Below, piece by piece: positions 1 to 8,441 of a DNA stretch of 64,000 nucleotides. The number at the start of each line of letters is the position of its first letter. Position 1 is the stretch's first letter. A program made the position numbers and the translations under genes. Source of the DNA: Methylotenera sp. (lineage in GTDB: Bacteria; Pseudomonadota; Gammaproteobacteria; Burkholderiales; Methylophilaceae). The DNA lies in contig NZ_JAURYU010000037.1 of NCBI RefSeq assembly GCF_030653755.1, positions 1 to 64,000 of the forward strand, read 5' to 3'. The notes under the pieces are model-generated. The model made no database searches and was not told the DNA's origin. It saw only the letters and a program-made list of their open reading frames with translations.

Positions 1-284
1 TGTCGTAACCAGCTTTTTATCTAAAATTTCATTTGAGAATTACGAGTGGCCGCTATTGCAAATTATGGGTGGATTTTTTGCGATAAGTTTAAGTGGCCTT
101 TTTGAAATTGTTTTAGTTGGCCTTTTTACTAAGAATACGCACTAAGATCGAAACTATCTTTAAAGATAGCCTAGGATGTTGTCAGCGTCTTCAAAAGTTA
201 AAACATCAATTAATGTGTGTTGGCAGAGTTTTTCTAATAATGCCACTTTTAGAATTCTTGAATCACATTTAATGTTGGAAAGTT
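1..284. other. Non-coding region left of the Tn7-like operon
   Basis: No gene is supported here. The stretch is AT-rich and begins with TGTCGTAACC. It holds three spaced copies of a short motif, AGTGGCC at 45-51 and 92-98 and AGTTGGCC at 115-122, the last two followed by a T-run. Spaced short repeats near a TGT-starting terminus are what TnsB-binding sites at a Tn7-like end look like, but the motif does not match the repeats at the other candidate end (15031-15095). Its role is unproven. Confidence 0.4.
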
Positions 285-1265
285 TCACCACATGACAGGT
301 GTTGGCTCGATGTAATCTATAGCCTTTTTAAGGCTGGGTATATTTCGTGTTAACTTGTACGGAAGGCTGCTCAAGTTTTGAAAGATTACAGATGCTAGTA
401 AAAGAAGATTAATCAGTTTTGGGTCGTCTTTTATGATCTTGTCGAGCCCTTTATTAAGCTCTCCAGCAGAATTCTTTTTTAACTCAGGAAAATTTCTTAC
501 TAACCATGCTCTTGGAAATTTCTCAATTAAGAAATCACTCAAAAGTGTATCACTGGGCCGTAAAGAATTGTAAATGAGTTCATTAAACTGATAATTAATC
601 AGGGAGGATATATCAGAATAATCAAAATTATGATCAGTAGCTGATAGATATTGAATGAGATTAATGAATTTCTTAATAAAACGGTTCTGCCCTGATTCAT
701 CATTTATCTCATAAATAAGATTTTTATGACTTTTTATATACTTGTAAGGTGGCTGATTCATCGCATATTCTTTATACACAATAAATAGGCCACAATGATG
801 TTTTAAGCACCAATCTACACCTATAAGTTGGTGGGATCTTTTCCAGCTAGAGATCCCATATTCATCTATATCCTCTTCAGCACATTTTTTGCAGAAAAAT
901 GCCCCTTTTTTCATTATTTTTCTAGCATATTCATTGAAAACAACAGGTTTCTTGGTGGGTCTGTAATGATATGAATTTCTTGTTATCAATAAAGGAATGA
1001 GCGTGTGATGTTGAATAAATTCTTTATATGGAGTTTGGGACATAAGAGCTAGCTTATACGACATGGATGCTTTTATATTTTCATAATCAGCATTGCCAAA
1101 AAGACCATTAAAATAGGGATTGGCTTTCTGAATTGTCGGAATGTCCTTAATACTATTAGCCATCAGTATTCTGCCAAAATATCCAATCCAGAATTCATCA
1201 GGTATCAAAGATGGAATAAATAAGTGTGATTTGGGAAAAATAATTTTCTTTTTTTTGGCGGTCAT
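285..1265 (-). CDS. tniQ: Short TniQ-family transposition targeting protein
   Basis: This 326-residue protein is the second TniQ-type protein of the operon. TniQ proteins join a target-recognising factor to the TnsC ATPase. The visible signature is a TniQ zinc-ligand set, C125-x2-C128 then C153-x2-H156, with an intervening SSWKRSHQL stretch matching the family pattern. It lacks the long C-terminal DNA-binding portion of the neighbouring TnsD-like protein. Its start overlaps the stop of that gene in an ATGA arrangement, so it is co-translated. No cas gene or CRISPR array lies next to it in this window, so what it pairs with is unknown. Family call is fairly sure; targeting role is inferred. 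Confidence 0.8.
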   Translation of the reverse strand: MTAKKKKIIFPKSHLFIPSLIPDEFWIGYFGRILMANSIKDIPTIQKANPYFNGLFGNADYENIKASMSYKLALMSQTPYKEFIQHHTLIPLLITRNSYHYRPTKKPVVFNEYARKIMKKGAFFCKKCAEEDIDEYGISSWKRSHQLIGVDWCLKHHCGLFIVYKEYAMNQPPYKYIKSHKNLIYEINDESGQNRFIKKFINLIQYLSATDHNFDYSDISSLINYQFNELIYNSLRPSDTLLSDFLIEKFPRAWLVRNFPELKKNSAGELNKGLDKIIKDDPKLINLLLLASVIFQNLSSLPYKLTRNIPSLKKAIDYIEPTPVMW

Positions 1266-2986
1266 AATTTATTTAATCGCTGAATTTCACCTTGAACCCA
1301 TAATTTTGATTTTGGTAATTTATCTAATCTTGGTGAAAATGATAGTTTCGGAAGACGCCTCAGAAAAGCTTTAGGTTTTATTCGTTCCCAGCTTTCAAGG
1401 TTTTCCATATTTATAACCTTTAGTGCAGCCAAACACTGATTGTCTCTTTTTACCCAGTTAACTCTTGGTTTAACAGGAAGTGATTGTGCTCTTTTTATTG
1501 TGCGTTTCGTTGGTAGGTGTTGTGACAGCCATAATAAATCATTGTTATAGAGCCACCGGTATCCTGAGTCGTTACTTTGCCTTAGCTCAGATTGTGTTGT
1601 TGATGGATAGAGGGTTAAAAAATTCAGAAACTTTTCACGTTCTTTTTGACGTTTGTATTTCTTGTGGGCTTCTTTCCAAATTTTCTGCAGATTAGGTTCT
1701 TCATTACATATTCTGTCAATGGAGGAGCTCGAAAGTCCCGTTTGATAGGAAACGGCTTTCAGTGGGCAGCCCTGTTTAAGAAGATTGATAACATTCGCTC
1801 TGATCTTTGCAGATATTGTTTTCGGTTTGCGTGGTATTTCAATGAGGCCTAGTTTTCCTAACCATCGCATGGCTGTATTGATGTTTATATTTAGCTGTTT
1901 TGCAAGTGAAGTAAGCGATCCTTTTTTATTATTAAACCGGTTTGCTAATTCAAGAAGGTGGTCTTCAAGATCTTTGCTCAAGTTCTTATGGCTAGGGCAG
2001 GTGGCTTGGAGTTTGGTACCATTCTCTAATGGCAGATCCATTTGTTGTTCCCATAGATAGACCGAATTAAACAATTTCCAATCACCAAAAAGGAAATCGA
2101 CCATAATCAGATGACTCGCTGTATGGAAATTTACTCTGGGTTTGCGCACTAATCTTAATAACCCATCTGCAAAGCGAGACCCTACAATCCGGTCAAATGT
2201 CGGAAGGTTTGATATGGCTTCATAATGTTTAGTTATTCTATTAACGAAATCTTTTGCTCGCACACGACCTGATACTGAAAGTAGTCCCTGCTGCTTTAGC
2301 CCATGTAAATAGGTTGCCTTTAGTGAATTGGCTGAATAAGGTGCGGATAACTCTTGGTCAAGCACCATTGATGATAATGTGGATAGTCTTTCCAGTATTG
2401 GTTTAGCGCTACCTATTAATTGTTTAGATTGATATTTCTGAATCTCATCGTCATTAGGCAAAAATAGGCCAGAGCGACCACGACCATTAATTCTTAGTTT
2501 TGCATAATTCAATGGAGTTGAATGTGTAGGACACACCATGACGGTTGGCAATTGATGTTTGCGGTGCCAATATGCATATCCATAATTTATAATATCCTCT
2601 TTAAGACATTCGTTGCAATAACTCAATGGTAGGAATGCCCCTGATGGTCCTGGCGGTAATCCCAAGACAAACTTAAGAGGCTCTACCGTTGACCCAGCCA
2701 TCAATCCTAAAGCTTTGTCATGAGTGGTTTGTGGACGAAAGCGTAAAAAGTAAGGAAGTGTGGAAGTCTTGATTGCTACTTCAATTGGGTTTCCAAAAGC
2801 ATTGCCAGTTTTGTTACAAAATACATCTAGATCTGGCGAAAAGTCATGTCTTAGTGCTGCAGATGAGTTGGAGAAAAGGGTTCTGCTGATTTCTTCTGCT
2901 TTTCCAATACCATTTAAGCGTTTAGTAACTGCAAGTAATGAATAGAAAGTCATGTCTGGATTTAATATTGGCATCATGATTTGCAT
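1262..2986 (-). CDS. tniQ: TnsD-like TniQ protein, target-site selector
   Basis: This 574-residue protein has an N-terminal TniQ domain with zinc ligands C124-x2-C127 and C152-x2-H155. A long C-terminal part carries helix-turn-helix-like segments around residues 355-385 and 400-430. The layout is that of TnsD, which binds a chromosomal attachment site at the 3' end of a conserved gene and recruits TnsC. The start overlaps the tnsC stop (TAATG) and the stop overlaps the next tniQ gene (ATGA). It is the likely site-specific targeting factor; a nearby candidate target is the 3' end of sodB, which is inference only. Confidence 0.85.
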   Translation of the reverse strand: MQIMMPILNPDMTFYSLLAVTKRLNGIGKAEEISRTLFSNSSAALRHDFSPDLDVFCNKTGNAFGNPIEVAIKTSTLPYFLRFRPQTTHDKALGLMAGSTVEPLKFVLGLPPGPSGAFLPLSYCNECLKEDIINYGYAYWHRKHQLPTVMVCPTHSTPLNYAKLRINGRGRSGLFLPNDDEIQKYQSKQLIGSAKPILERLSTLSSMVLDQELSAPYSANSLKATYLHGLKQQGLLSVSGRVRAKDFVNRITKHYEAISNLPTFDRIVGSRFADGLLRLVRKPRVNFHTASHLIMVDFLFGDWKLFNSVYLWEQQMDLPLENGTKLQATCPSHKNLSKDLEDHLLELANRFNNKKGSLTSLAKQLNININTAMRWLGKLGLIEIPRKPKTISAKIRANVINLLKQGCPLKAVSYQTGLSSSSIDRICNEEPNLQKIWKEAHKKYKRQKEREKFLNFLTLYPSTTQSELRQSNDSGYRWLYNNDLLWLSQHLPTKRTIKRAQSLPVKPRVNWVKRDNQCLAALKVINMENLESWERIKPKAFLRRLPKLSFSPRLDKLPKSKLWVQGEIQRLNKL

Positions 2987-4482
2987 TACATGCCTGCCTT
3001 CTCAATTTCTATTCTTAATTTTTCTAGACTCTTAAGATTGCTGTTAATCAATCCTTGCTGACGTATGTCCTCTGGACTCATAGTTGCAATCAGTTTTGCC
3101 CGATTTTCAACTTTCTTTTGGTTACGCTTTTGCTCAAGCATGAGCTTTGTTTTTCCAGATAAGGGTCTTTTCTGTTTGGTCCTTTCTTGCACCGCCTTAT
3201 TTGAAATTTCATTTACATGTATTGTTTTTTGTTTGTTGTTGTCTTTTAATTGTTCCCATATGGCTTTGTAAAATTCGTCATTAACATCAGGATATAACGC
3301 TAATAGTTCTGAATTTTTGTAATGGAATCCGTCTGCTAACGGTCGCATTTCATCAAAACAAGCTGACTCATAAGCAGCCAGAATGTCAGCAGGGCCGATT
3401 GTTTTGCTGCCGTCATATAAAGCATTAGTTTGTGCGTAACACCACAAGGTTAGTGCTAGTCTTGCGATTCCTCCACTACATATCCTTAAAGTGAAGGAAC
3501 ACTCTTCTGGGTTAGTGATCGGATTCTTTAGCAAGTAATATGAAGATACTCCATCAAAGAGTGCATCCCATTCATCATCGGCTTCACGCTCATTCATCGC
3601 ACCTATTGGAGAAAAAAGGGATTCTTGAGTTAATCCAAAGCGCGATTTATCTTGGCTATAGTCTACCCAGTTGAAAGCGCATTCATTGCCTGAAAAGACC
3701 AATGGAATACCGGAATTCATCAATTTTAGTAAAAACATTTGCATCTGCTCAGCCTGCGCTGAGTCAACGATATTACGTAATTGCGCTTCGTCCACGAATA
3801 TAATGCCTGTGTAGTGGGCGACTAATCTTCCTATGGTGCCCACTGCCAGTGTTTCAACAGTTCTGAATTGTTTGGGTAAATTGTCTGCATAGTTGGTTTC
3901 CAAGTGTTTGTCCATCTCGGATAGTATGCTTATCAAGAATCCGCCACGGCTGCCATCGTGCGACAGATCAACGTTAAGATAAACCAATTGACGCATATTT
4001 TGCCATCCAGCAGCTTCCACTTTCCCGTGATCAATCACTTGAGGAAGGCATGCACAGAAGCGCTTATGCGTCACAGTTTTTCCAGTCCCGGTGGGACCTT
4101 TCATTATATTGATCGCCATTCCTGAAGTTGGAGCAACAGGAAGTCTGGTTTTGCCTTCATTAGCGCATTCTAGAACTTGGTAGTAGTATGCCCTGTTATT
4201 GGCAAGGGTAGGATTTCTGGCTCGTAAACCATTCACAAGCATGCCATGCCAGGTTATTGCTGCGCGTACAGATTTCATTGTCGGTTCTAACGGCGTTTTT
4301 TCTCCAGCTAACAGTCCAACTTTATCGACAAATGACATGGTGTTGACATCTATGCCTTCCAGAGGATTAAAAGCGATAGCATCTACTACGTCCTCATAAT
4401 TGTTAAAGACCGGAATTTGCTCAAGTAGAGGATTGTAAGCATAAAACCAAGATTGAGTTCTAGCGTTATCTAACTCAGACAT
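2986..4482 (-). CDS. tnsC: TnsC-like AAA+ ATPase of Tn7-like transposon
   Basis: This is the AAA+ regulator that links target selection to the transposase. Counted from the upstream in-frame ATG at 4488, the Walker A motif GPTGTGKT is at residues 131-138 and the Walker B motif IIFVDEAQ at 229-236. The start was placed at 4482 (498 residues) because AAGGAG lies about 8 bases upstream of that ATG, while it nearly touches the ATG at 4488. The gene overlaps the end of tnsB and abuts the TnsD-like gene. The C-terminal tail is rich in lysine and glutamate, as expected for a segment contacting the transposase, but that role is inferred. Confidence 0.88.
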   Translation of the reverse strand: MSELDNARTQSWFYAYNPLLEQIPVFNNYEDVVDAIAFNPLEGIDVNTMSFVDKVGLLAGEKTPLEPTMKSVRAAITWHGMLVNGLRARNPTLANNRAYYYQVLECANEGKTRLPVAPTSGMAINIMKGPTGTGKTVTHKRFCACLPQVIDHGKVEAAGWQNMRQLVYLNVDLSHDGSRGGFLISILSEMDKHLETNYADNLPKQFRTVETLAVGTIGRLVAHYTGIIFVDEAQLRNIVDSAQAEQMQMFLLKLMNSGIPLVFSGNECAFNWVDYSQDKSRFGLTQESLFSPIGAMNEREADDEWDALFDGVSSYYLLKNPITNPEECSFTLRICSGGIARLALTLWCYAQTNALYDGSKTIGPADILAAYESACFDEMRPLADGFHYKNSELLALYPDVNDEFYKAIWEQLKDNNKQKTIHVNEISNKAVQERTKQKRPLSGKTKLMLEQKRNQKKVENRAKLIATMSPEDIRQQGLINSNLKSLEKLRIEIEKAGM

Positions 4483-6898
4483 TTGCATATCTCCTTTCCC
4501 GGCGTTTCCTAAGAGCAGCTAATGCAATGTTGTTTTCCTCAGATACGGAGTTGGCTTTTTCAGATTTCATCTCTTGCATGCTTAGTTGAGTTATGAAGTC
4601 TTTTGTATTTTCTCCATTTTTGTCGGAGATACTGGATATGTCTGGTGGTGAGCTGGTATTTACATTTTCTGGAATCTGTGGCGGCATTCCGTAAATGAAT
4701 CTTCCTTTTTCTTGATTACGATTATCTTTTTTATTTCTTTTTAAAGAGGCTTTGGATGGAGGTTTGTCTAATTTGGAAAGTGAGTCCTGATATTCCTCTT
4801 CAGCATTTTCTTTTGTCTGTTCTTGATGAAATTCCAGATCGCTAAGTGTTTGATTGCGAGACTCTTTGACGTTGAATGAGTAAATTGCATCTCGCTTCAT
4901 AAGATCAACAATGTCTGGCATGCTGCACTCATCAGGCAGATCGCTATCTTTAGTAACTAAATCAAGCTTGATTAATTCGCCGGTGTAAATATCTTTAAAG
5001 AAAATCTCTGTCGGTTTGTATGGGTTGTGTAGGAAATCATCATCGTGTGAAATGGCATTCACTCTTGCCCGAGCAACTTTAGCTTTCATGGCACGCGCTT
5101 TGATGAGAGGGTGATGGCTGATGTACCGAATTTGCTCAATGAATTCACGTTTATTTCCAGTATCGGTTCTTAAAAGTTTTACGCCATGCTGTGTGAATGT
5201 GCCACGAACAGGAATAAGTAATTTGATGAGTGCTTCATCTTCTCCCATTAAAGTTGTATGACATCTTCCCCGATTGATTTCCCAGCGAGTCAGGTTGGCT
5301 CTCGTGAGTTTTATGCCTTTTTCAATCAGGTCACGTCTCATTTCCAGTGTTGGCTGGATATCGAGCTCAATGGTGTTATGTGTATATATGGCACGAGCAG
5401 TTTCACGGATTGCTTCTATTGTTGTGTGCCTTGCCAGGACAGTTGCAAGCTCTTCTCCGCGCTCGTGTTTTTGTCCATGTGTCGTGCCATGCATATTGTG
5501 GTCAACCATTCGATGTAAAATATGGTGTGAGGTCTCTACAGTTGCGTTTAGATCTGATCTGGCTACACCAACAAATTTGATGCCAGTACCTATGGAGGCC
5601 AGTTTTTCTTCGACTGCCTGGCAGCGAAGATCTGTATTGTCTGCAGTGACTGATCCATATTGAATTGGTATCCAGTCTTCCGGGTTTTGGTCATCAAGAC
5701 CAAGCCACTTTAGCCATTCTGTTTTGTCTGTAAGTGAGTGAAGAAAAGCTAAACCTACAGTTTCGGCGCTTGGTGCATCAAGACCCAGATAGAATCCACT
5801 TATGTAGTAATACAGACCATCTACAATAAGAATTCTGTGAGCTGTTCCGATCCTATCCAGTCGGCTTGCGACACTTACTAATTCCACATCAATGCTTGTT
5901 GAATCAACTGCACCTCGCTGACCGACAGCGATAATGTCGCTATCCGATGTACCAAATAGCACACGTCCTAAGCGATTAAGGTTGAATTTTGAGATCTGTT
6001 TTTTCCAGCTCTCATGACCGGGCGATCTATTCTGTCCCCATGTTTCAAATTGATTTTGTGAAGGGTGTTCATTTATCCTTTTTAGCGATAGGACTGATTT
6101 TCCTTCGTCATTAATTGAAATGTCAGAGTAAAACTCGCGCCTCATCTTTCGATGTGCTTTTGTTATGGTGCTACCTTTGATGTAGTAATTTCGCCATGCA
6201 AATCCACAGATATCTTTGTCTTGATCTGACATTATGAATCCGGCGGTATTGTTAGCACCGTTTGTTGTTGGTGTATTCGGCCTGCCAAGCTTCCGTTTCT
6301 TTTTAGTACTTTTTTCTTTTCCTCTACCGCCTTGATTTGCTGAGTATGGCGTGACTGCTCCGACCGTACTTCCTTCTGCAAAATACTGATTTAATATCTC
6401 GGAGATCTGTTTAGTTATTCTTTTAAGTGAGCAATCTTCACTTTTTAAGTCGTTCGCTCTTTTTGTAATAAGCTCGGATCTAACCTGAGGGTCAAACAAT
6501 AATGTTATGTTTTCATGATCATGAACAAGCGGTTGAATAATTGCATATCTCTCTGCTCTTTTCTTTCTTGGGATACTGATTGACTGGCCCTTACGTAGAT
6601 ATTTCTTGTCGAGTTCATCATCTGTTGCCATGACGTCAGCACGAGGTTTTACGCCATTGGTCAGGAGACGGAGCTTATGCTGAGAGATTTCCTCATTGAT
6701 TCGATCCAAAGGTAACGACCTCATGCCCACAAAATACAATCTCATGTTGGTTTTATTACTTCCGGATCTTTTGGGAAGAATCGGAATAACTATACTTAGA
6801 TTATTGTCTTTATTGATATATAAGACCCTGACTATGCAATCTAGTAACGCACTACCATTTTTTGTTTGAATGGCCATGCCTGGGATGATGTTGTTCAT
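4475..6898 (-). CDS. tnsB: TnsB-like DDE transposase
   Basis: This 807-residue Mu/Tn7-type transposase would join the 3' transposon ends to target DNA. The retroviral-integrase fold carries a plausible triad D332 (AVDSTSID), D420 (SVTADNTD) and E455 (NATVETSH). The last two are 35 residues apart, the classical D-D(35)-E spacing. The N-terminal 200 residues should bind the end repeats, and a lysine-rich stretch around 195-206 precedes the core. The charged C-terminal tail (from about 690) probably contacts TnsC. Start and stop overlap tnsA (ATGA) and tnsC. It is somewhat longer than Tn7 TnsB, about 700 residues. Confidence 0.9.
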   Translation of the reverse strand: MNNIIPGMAIQTKNGSALLDCIVRVLYINKDNNLSIVIPILPKRSGSNKTNMRLYFVGMRSLPLDRINEEISQHKLRLLTNGVKPRADVMATDDELDKKYLRKGQSISIPRKKRAERYAIIQPLVHDHENITLLFDPQVRSELITKRANDLKSEDCSLKRITKQISEILNQYFAEGSTVGAVTPYSANQGGRGKEKSTKKKRKLGRPNTPTTNGANNTAGFIMSDQDKDICGFAWRNYYIKGSTITKAHRKMRREFYSDISINDEGKSVLSLKRINEHPSQNQFETWGQNRSPGHESWKKQISKFNLNRLGRVLFGTSDSDIIAVGQRGAVDSTSIDVELVSVASRLDRIGTAHRILIVDGLYYYISGFYLGLDAPSAETVGLAFLHSLTDKTEWLKWLGLDDQNPEDWIPIQYGSVTADNTDLRCQAVEEKLASIGTGIKFVGVARSDLNATVETSHHILHRMVDHNMHGTTHGQKHERGEELATVLARHTTIEAIRETARAIYTHNTIELDIQPTLEMRRDLIEKGIKLTRANLTRWEINRGRCHTTLMGEDEALIKLLIPVRGTFTQHGVKLLRTDTGNKREFIEQIRYISHHPLIKARAMKAKVARARVNAISHDDDFLHNPYKPTEIFFKDIYTGELIKLDLVTKDSDLPDECSMPDIVDLMKRDAIYSFNVKESRNQTLSDLEFHQEQTKENAEEEYQDSLSKLDKPPSKASLKRNKKDNRNQEKGRFIYGMPPQIPENVNTSSPPDISSISDKNGENTKDFITQLSMQEMKSEKANSVSEENNIALAALRKRRERRYANV

Positions 6899-7818
6899 CT
6901 TGTTACTCCTGCCATGGAATTTCTTATTGCTTGAATTAGAGCTAAGCCACCTTTTTTTGGAGGTTGTGATTCTTTCAACTTTACTGAAAGATCACAGTCG
7001 ATTAACTGGTTCCAAAGGATATGGTTTTTAAAGAAAGTGGCCTGCGCAGGTGAGCAGTTATAGTCCGTGATCAATCTTTCACGAATACTCTGCAAAGGTT
7101 CATTTTGTGCAGCCTCTCCGTGACGATCCAGAAAACTATGTAAGGTATATGACCAAGGATGAGTTGCAGGAAGAATTGCCGCATCAGCGAGCAATTCAAG
7201 CTGTGCAAAGACTGGTCCAGGGAAGAGAGATCTATCCCCAACAAAATAGTTTATTCCAAGCTGATTGGCATATCTTCTTTCACACTCCAGCTTTTCAGTT
7301 CCACGGTGTAGAGGATCTACATACAAATACTGTTCTGAGGTTAGAGGTTTTACAGAGATTAGGCATGTGGACTTCTTTAAATCAGATACCCAAGGCATGT
7401 GAGCGCAAAGATCCATGCTCCAGATATATGGAATATTTGTGCCTACAAAAGTACCGTGTTTGATTCCTGCATCTCTGCATATTTCAGCCATTCCCACTGA
7501 TTCGGGTAGGATTGAGTCCATTTCTTGGTTACGACTGTATTCTGGGTGGCTATGTTGCCATGGCCATAGCGGAAATTGCTCCCTGATATGCGCACCAACC
7601 CAACTGAAGAGTAGCCCCAAATACCACTCGCTGTGAGAGAAAAAGTGACACTCTCTTTTGAATCGGGGTAGAGCTTTTAGTACCTGCACCGACATCGGCG
7701 ATGGATTCCAGCGTTTTATTTCTAGCACGGGTTTATAGTATTCACCAAAACCAGTGCCCATGCCTGAAGCCATTGCACTATTCAATCTAACCCATGTGAC
7801 TTTAGGTGCGCGCGCCAT
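6895..7818 (-). CDS. tnsA: TnsA-like endonuclease of Tn7-like transposon
   Basis: This 307-residue protein matches TnsA, the restriction-enzyme-like nuclease that cuts the 5' ends and so allows cut-and-paste transposition. The catalytic pattern is visible: SEWYLGLLFSWVG (glutamate), IWSMDLCA (aspartate) and ISVKP (lysine), followed by the family-typical LECERRYANQLGINY. A shorter C-terminal helical region follows. The start is preceded by GAGGTGAAATA, a good ribosome-binding site, and overlaps the stop of a 15-codon upstream reading frame. It is the first gene of the five-gene tns operon. Confidence 0.85.
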   Translation of the reverse strand: MARAPKVTWVRLNSAMASGMGTGFGEYYKPVLEIKRWNPSPMSVQVLKALPRFKRECHFFSHSEWYLGLLFSWVGAHIREQFPLWPWQHSHPEYSRNQEMDSILPESVGMAEICRDAGIKHGTFVGTNIPYIWSMDLCAHMPWVSDLKKSTCLISVKPLTSEQYLYVDPLHRGTEKLECERRYANQLGINYFVGDRSLFPGPVFAQLELLADAAILPATHPWSYTLHSFLDRHGEAAQNEPLQSIRERLITDYNCSPAQATFFKNHILWNQLIDCDLSVKLKESQPPKKGGLALIQAIRNSMAGVTR

Positions 7819-7865
7819 TATTTCACCTCATTAGCGATAGAGGTGTTGAAGTTAAGGTAAGTCAT
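7818..7865 (-). CDS. 15-residue upstream ORF coupled to tnsA
   Basis: A micro-ORF reads MTYLNFNTSIANEVK and stops in a TAATG overlap with the tnsA start. AGGA lies 6 bases upstream of its ATG (7872-7875). The arrangement would allow translational coupling into tnsA. The promoter guess at 7878-7907 would start transcription at about 7871 and cut off this Shine-Dalgarno site, so the peptide may only be made from longer transcripts. Function unknown. Confidence 0.35.
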   Translation of the reverse strand: MTYLNFNTSIANEVK

Positions 7866-7877
7866 TGTATTTCCTAT

Positions 7878-7907
7878 ATTATGAAGAGAAGTTGTAGGCT
7901 TTGTCAG
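7878..7907 (-). promoter_or_regulatory. Predicted sigma-70 promoter of the tns operon
   Basis: On the minus strand a -35 CTGACA (7907-7902) and a -10 CATAAT (7883-7878) are separated by 18 bases, each 5 of 6 to consensus. The -35 lies inside an imperfect dyad, TTGTC at 7901-7905 and GACAA further right, which could be an operator for one of the two divergent regulators upstream. Predicted start of transcription is about 7871. Confidence 0.45.
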
Positions 7908-7967
7908 TAGGTAGACAAGCGCCATCGCACACTCTTTGATTGCGAAAATTTAGGGCGAACTAACCCC

Positions 7968-8080
7968 TTGACTCTTCACGCATTGATAGGCAGAATACAG
8001 TTATGTACTACGTTGTAACCCTGTTAGCGCAGGGGCATCAATAGCAAAGAGCCGATCTTAATGTTCGGCTTTTTTCTTTT
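7968..8080 (+). ncRNA. Candidate small RNA with own promoter and terminator
   Basis: On the plus strand TTGACT (7968-7973) is followed after 17 bases by CAGAAT (7991-7996), giving a predicted start near 8003. The transcript would hold a CCCTG/CAGGG hairpin (8019-8034) and end at a terminator, AGCCGA (8050-8055) pairing with TCGGCT (8065-8070) plus a T-run. No plus-strand gene precedes this terminator, so it has no other obvious job. The RNA would be divergent from the tns promoter and antisense to read-through from the gp16-like gene. The alternative is that it is merely a weak terminator for that gene. Confidence 0.35.
8046..8080 (+). terminator. Rho-independent terminator (plus strand)
   Basis: A 6-bp GC-rich stem AGCCGA/TCGGCT, extended by A-T pairs, is followed on the plus strand by TTTTTTCTTTT. 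Read on minus it has no U-run of comparable quality. Confidence 0.65.
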
Positions 8081-8109
8081 ATATTTTCTCTGTTAACTAT
8101 TCCCCTTAT

Positions 8110-8358
8110 TTAGTTTGCCATCTCAACTGATTGATTAACATGGTTGATGATTTCTAATTGCTTCCGTTGTTCGTGAGACGCTTTTGGCTTGATGCCTAAT
8201 GCAATTGCAATTTTGTGGGTTTCTCCACGTCTGCATTTTGCTTCACCTCTTAACACTCTATATACCAAGGCAGAAGGAAACCCATGATCGCGTGACCATT
8301 CCGCAACCGATATTCCATTAGCCTCGAATAAATTGCGCACTTCCAAGAACGAGAGCAT
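8110..8358 (-). CDS. BcepMu gp16-like DNA-binding protein
   Basis: This 82-residue protein resembles the phage-associated BcepMu gp16 family: EVRNLFEANGISVAEWSRDHGF, then VYRVLRGEAKCRRGETHKIAIALGIK. That is a small helix-turn-helix regulator typical of Mu-like transposable phages. It lies between the tns operon and a divergent XRE gene, so a Ner/Cro-like role in controlling transposition is a reasonable inference. GGGGTG precedes its ATG. No strong minus-strand terminator separates it from the tns region. Confidence 0.7.
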   Translation of the reverse strand: MLSFLEVRNLFEANGISVAEWSRDHGFPSALVYRVLRGEAKCRRGETHKIAIALGIKPKASHEQRKQLEIINHVNQSVEMAN

Positions 8359-8441
8359 TTTTCACCCCAATAGTATAAACATATTTATTATATTTTATAT
8401 ATATTGTAAAAATGTTCAACAATTTGTGAGATAATTTTTTC
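8359..8441. promoter_or_regulatory. Divergent regulatory region between gp16-like and XRE genes
   Basis: Very AT-rich 83-bp intergenic DNA. GATAAT at 8430-8435 is a good -10 whose predicted start would fall at the XRE ATG itself, so that message could be leaderless, as with lambda cI. The dyad ATTGT (8403-8407)/ACAAT (8419-8423), containing TGTTCAACA (8413-8421), is a plausible repressor operator. Confidence 0.4.

Noticed and set aside
5258-5663. Overlapping plus-strand frames of 77-129 codons inside tnsB
   Set aside because: They are opposite-strand shadows of a gene with clear catalytic motifs, and they match no family.
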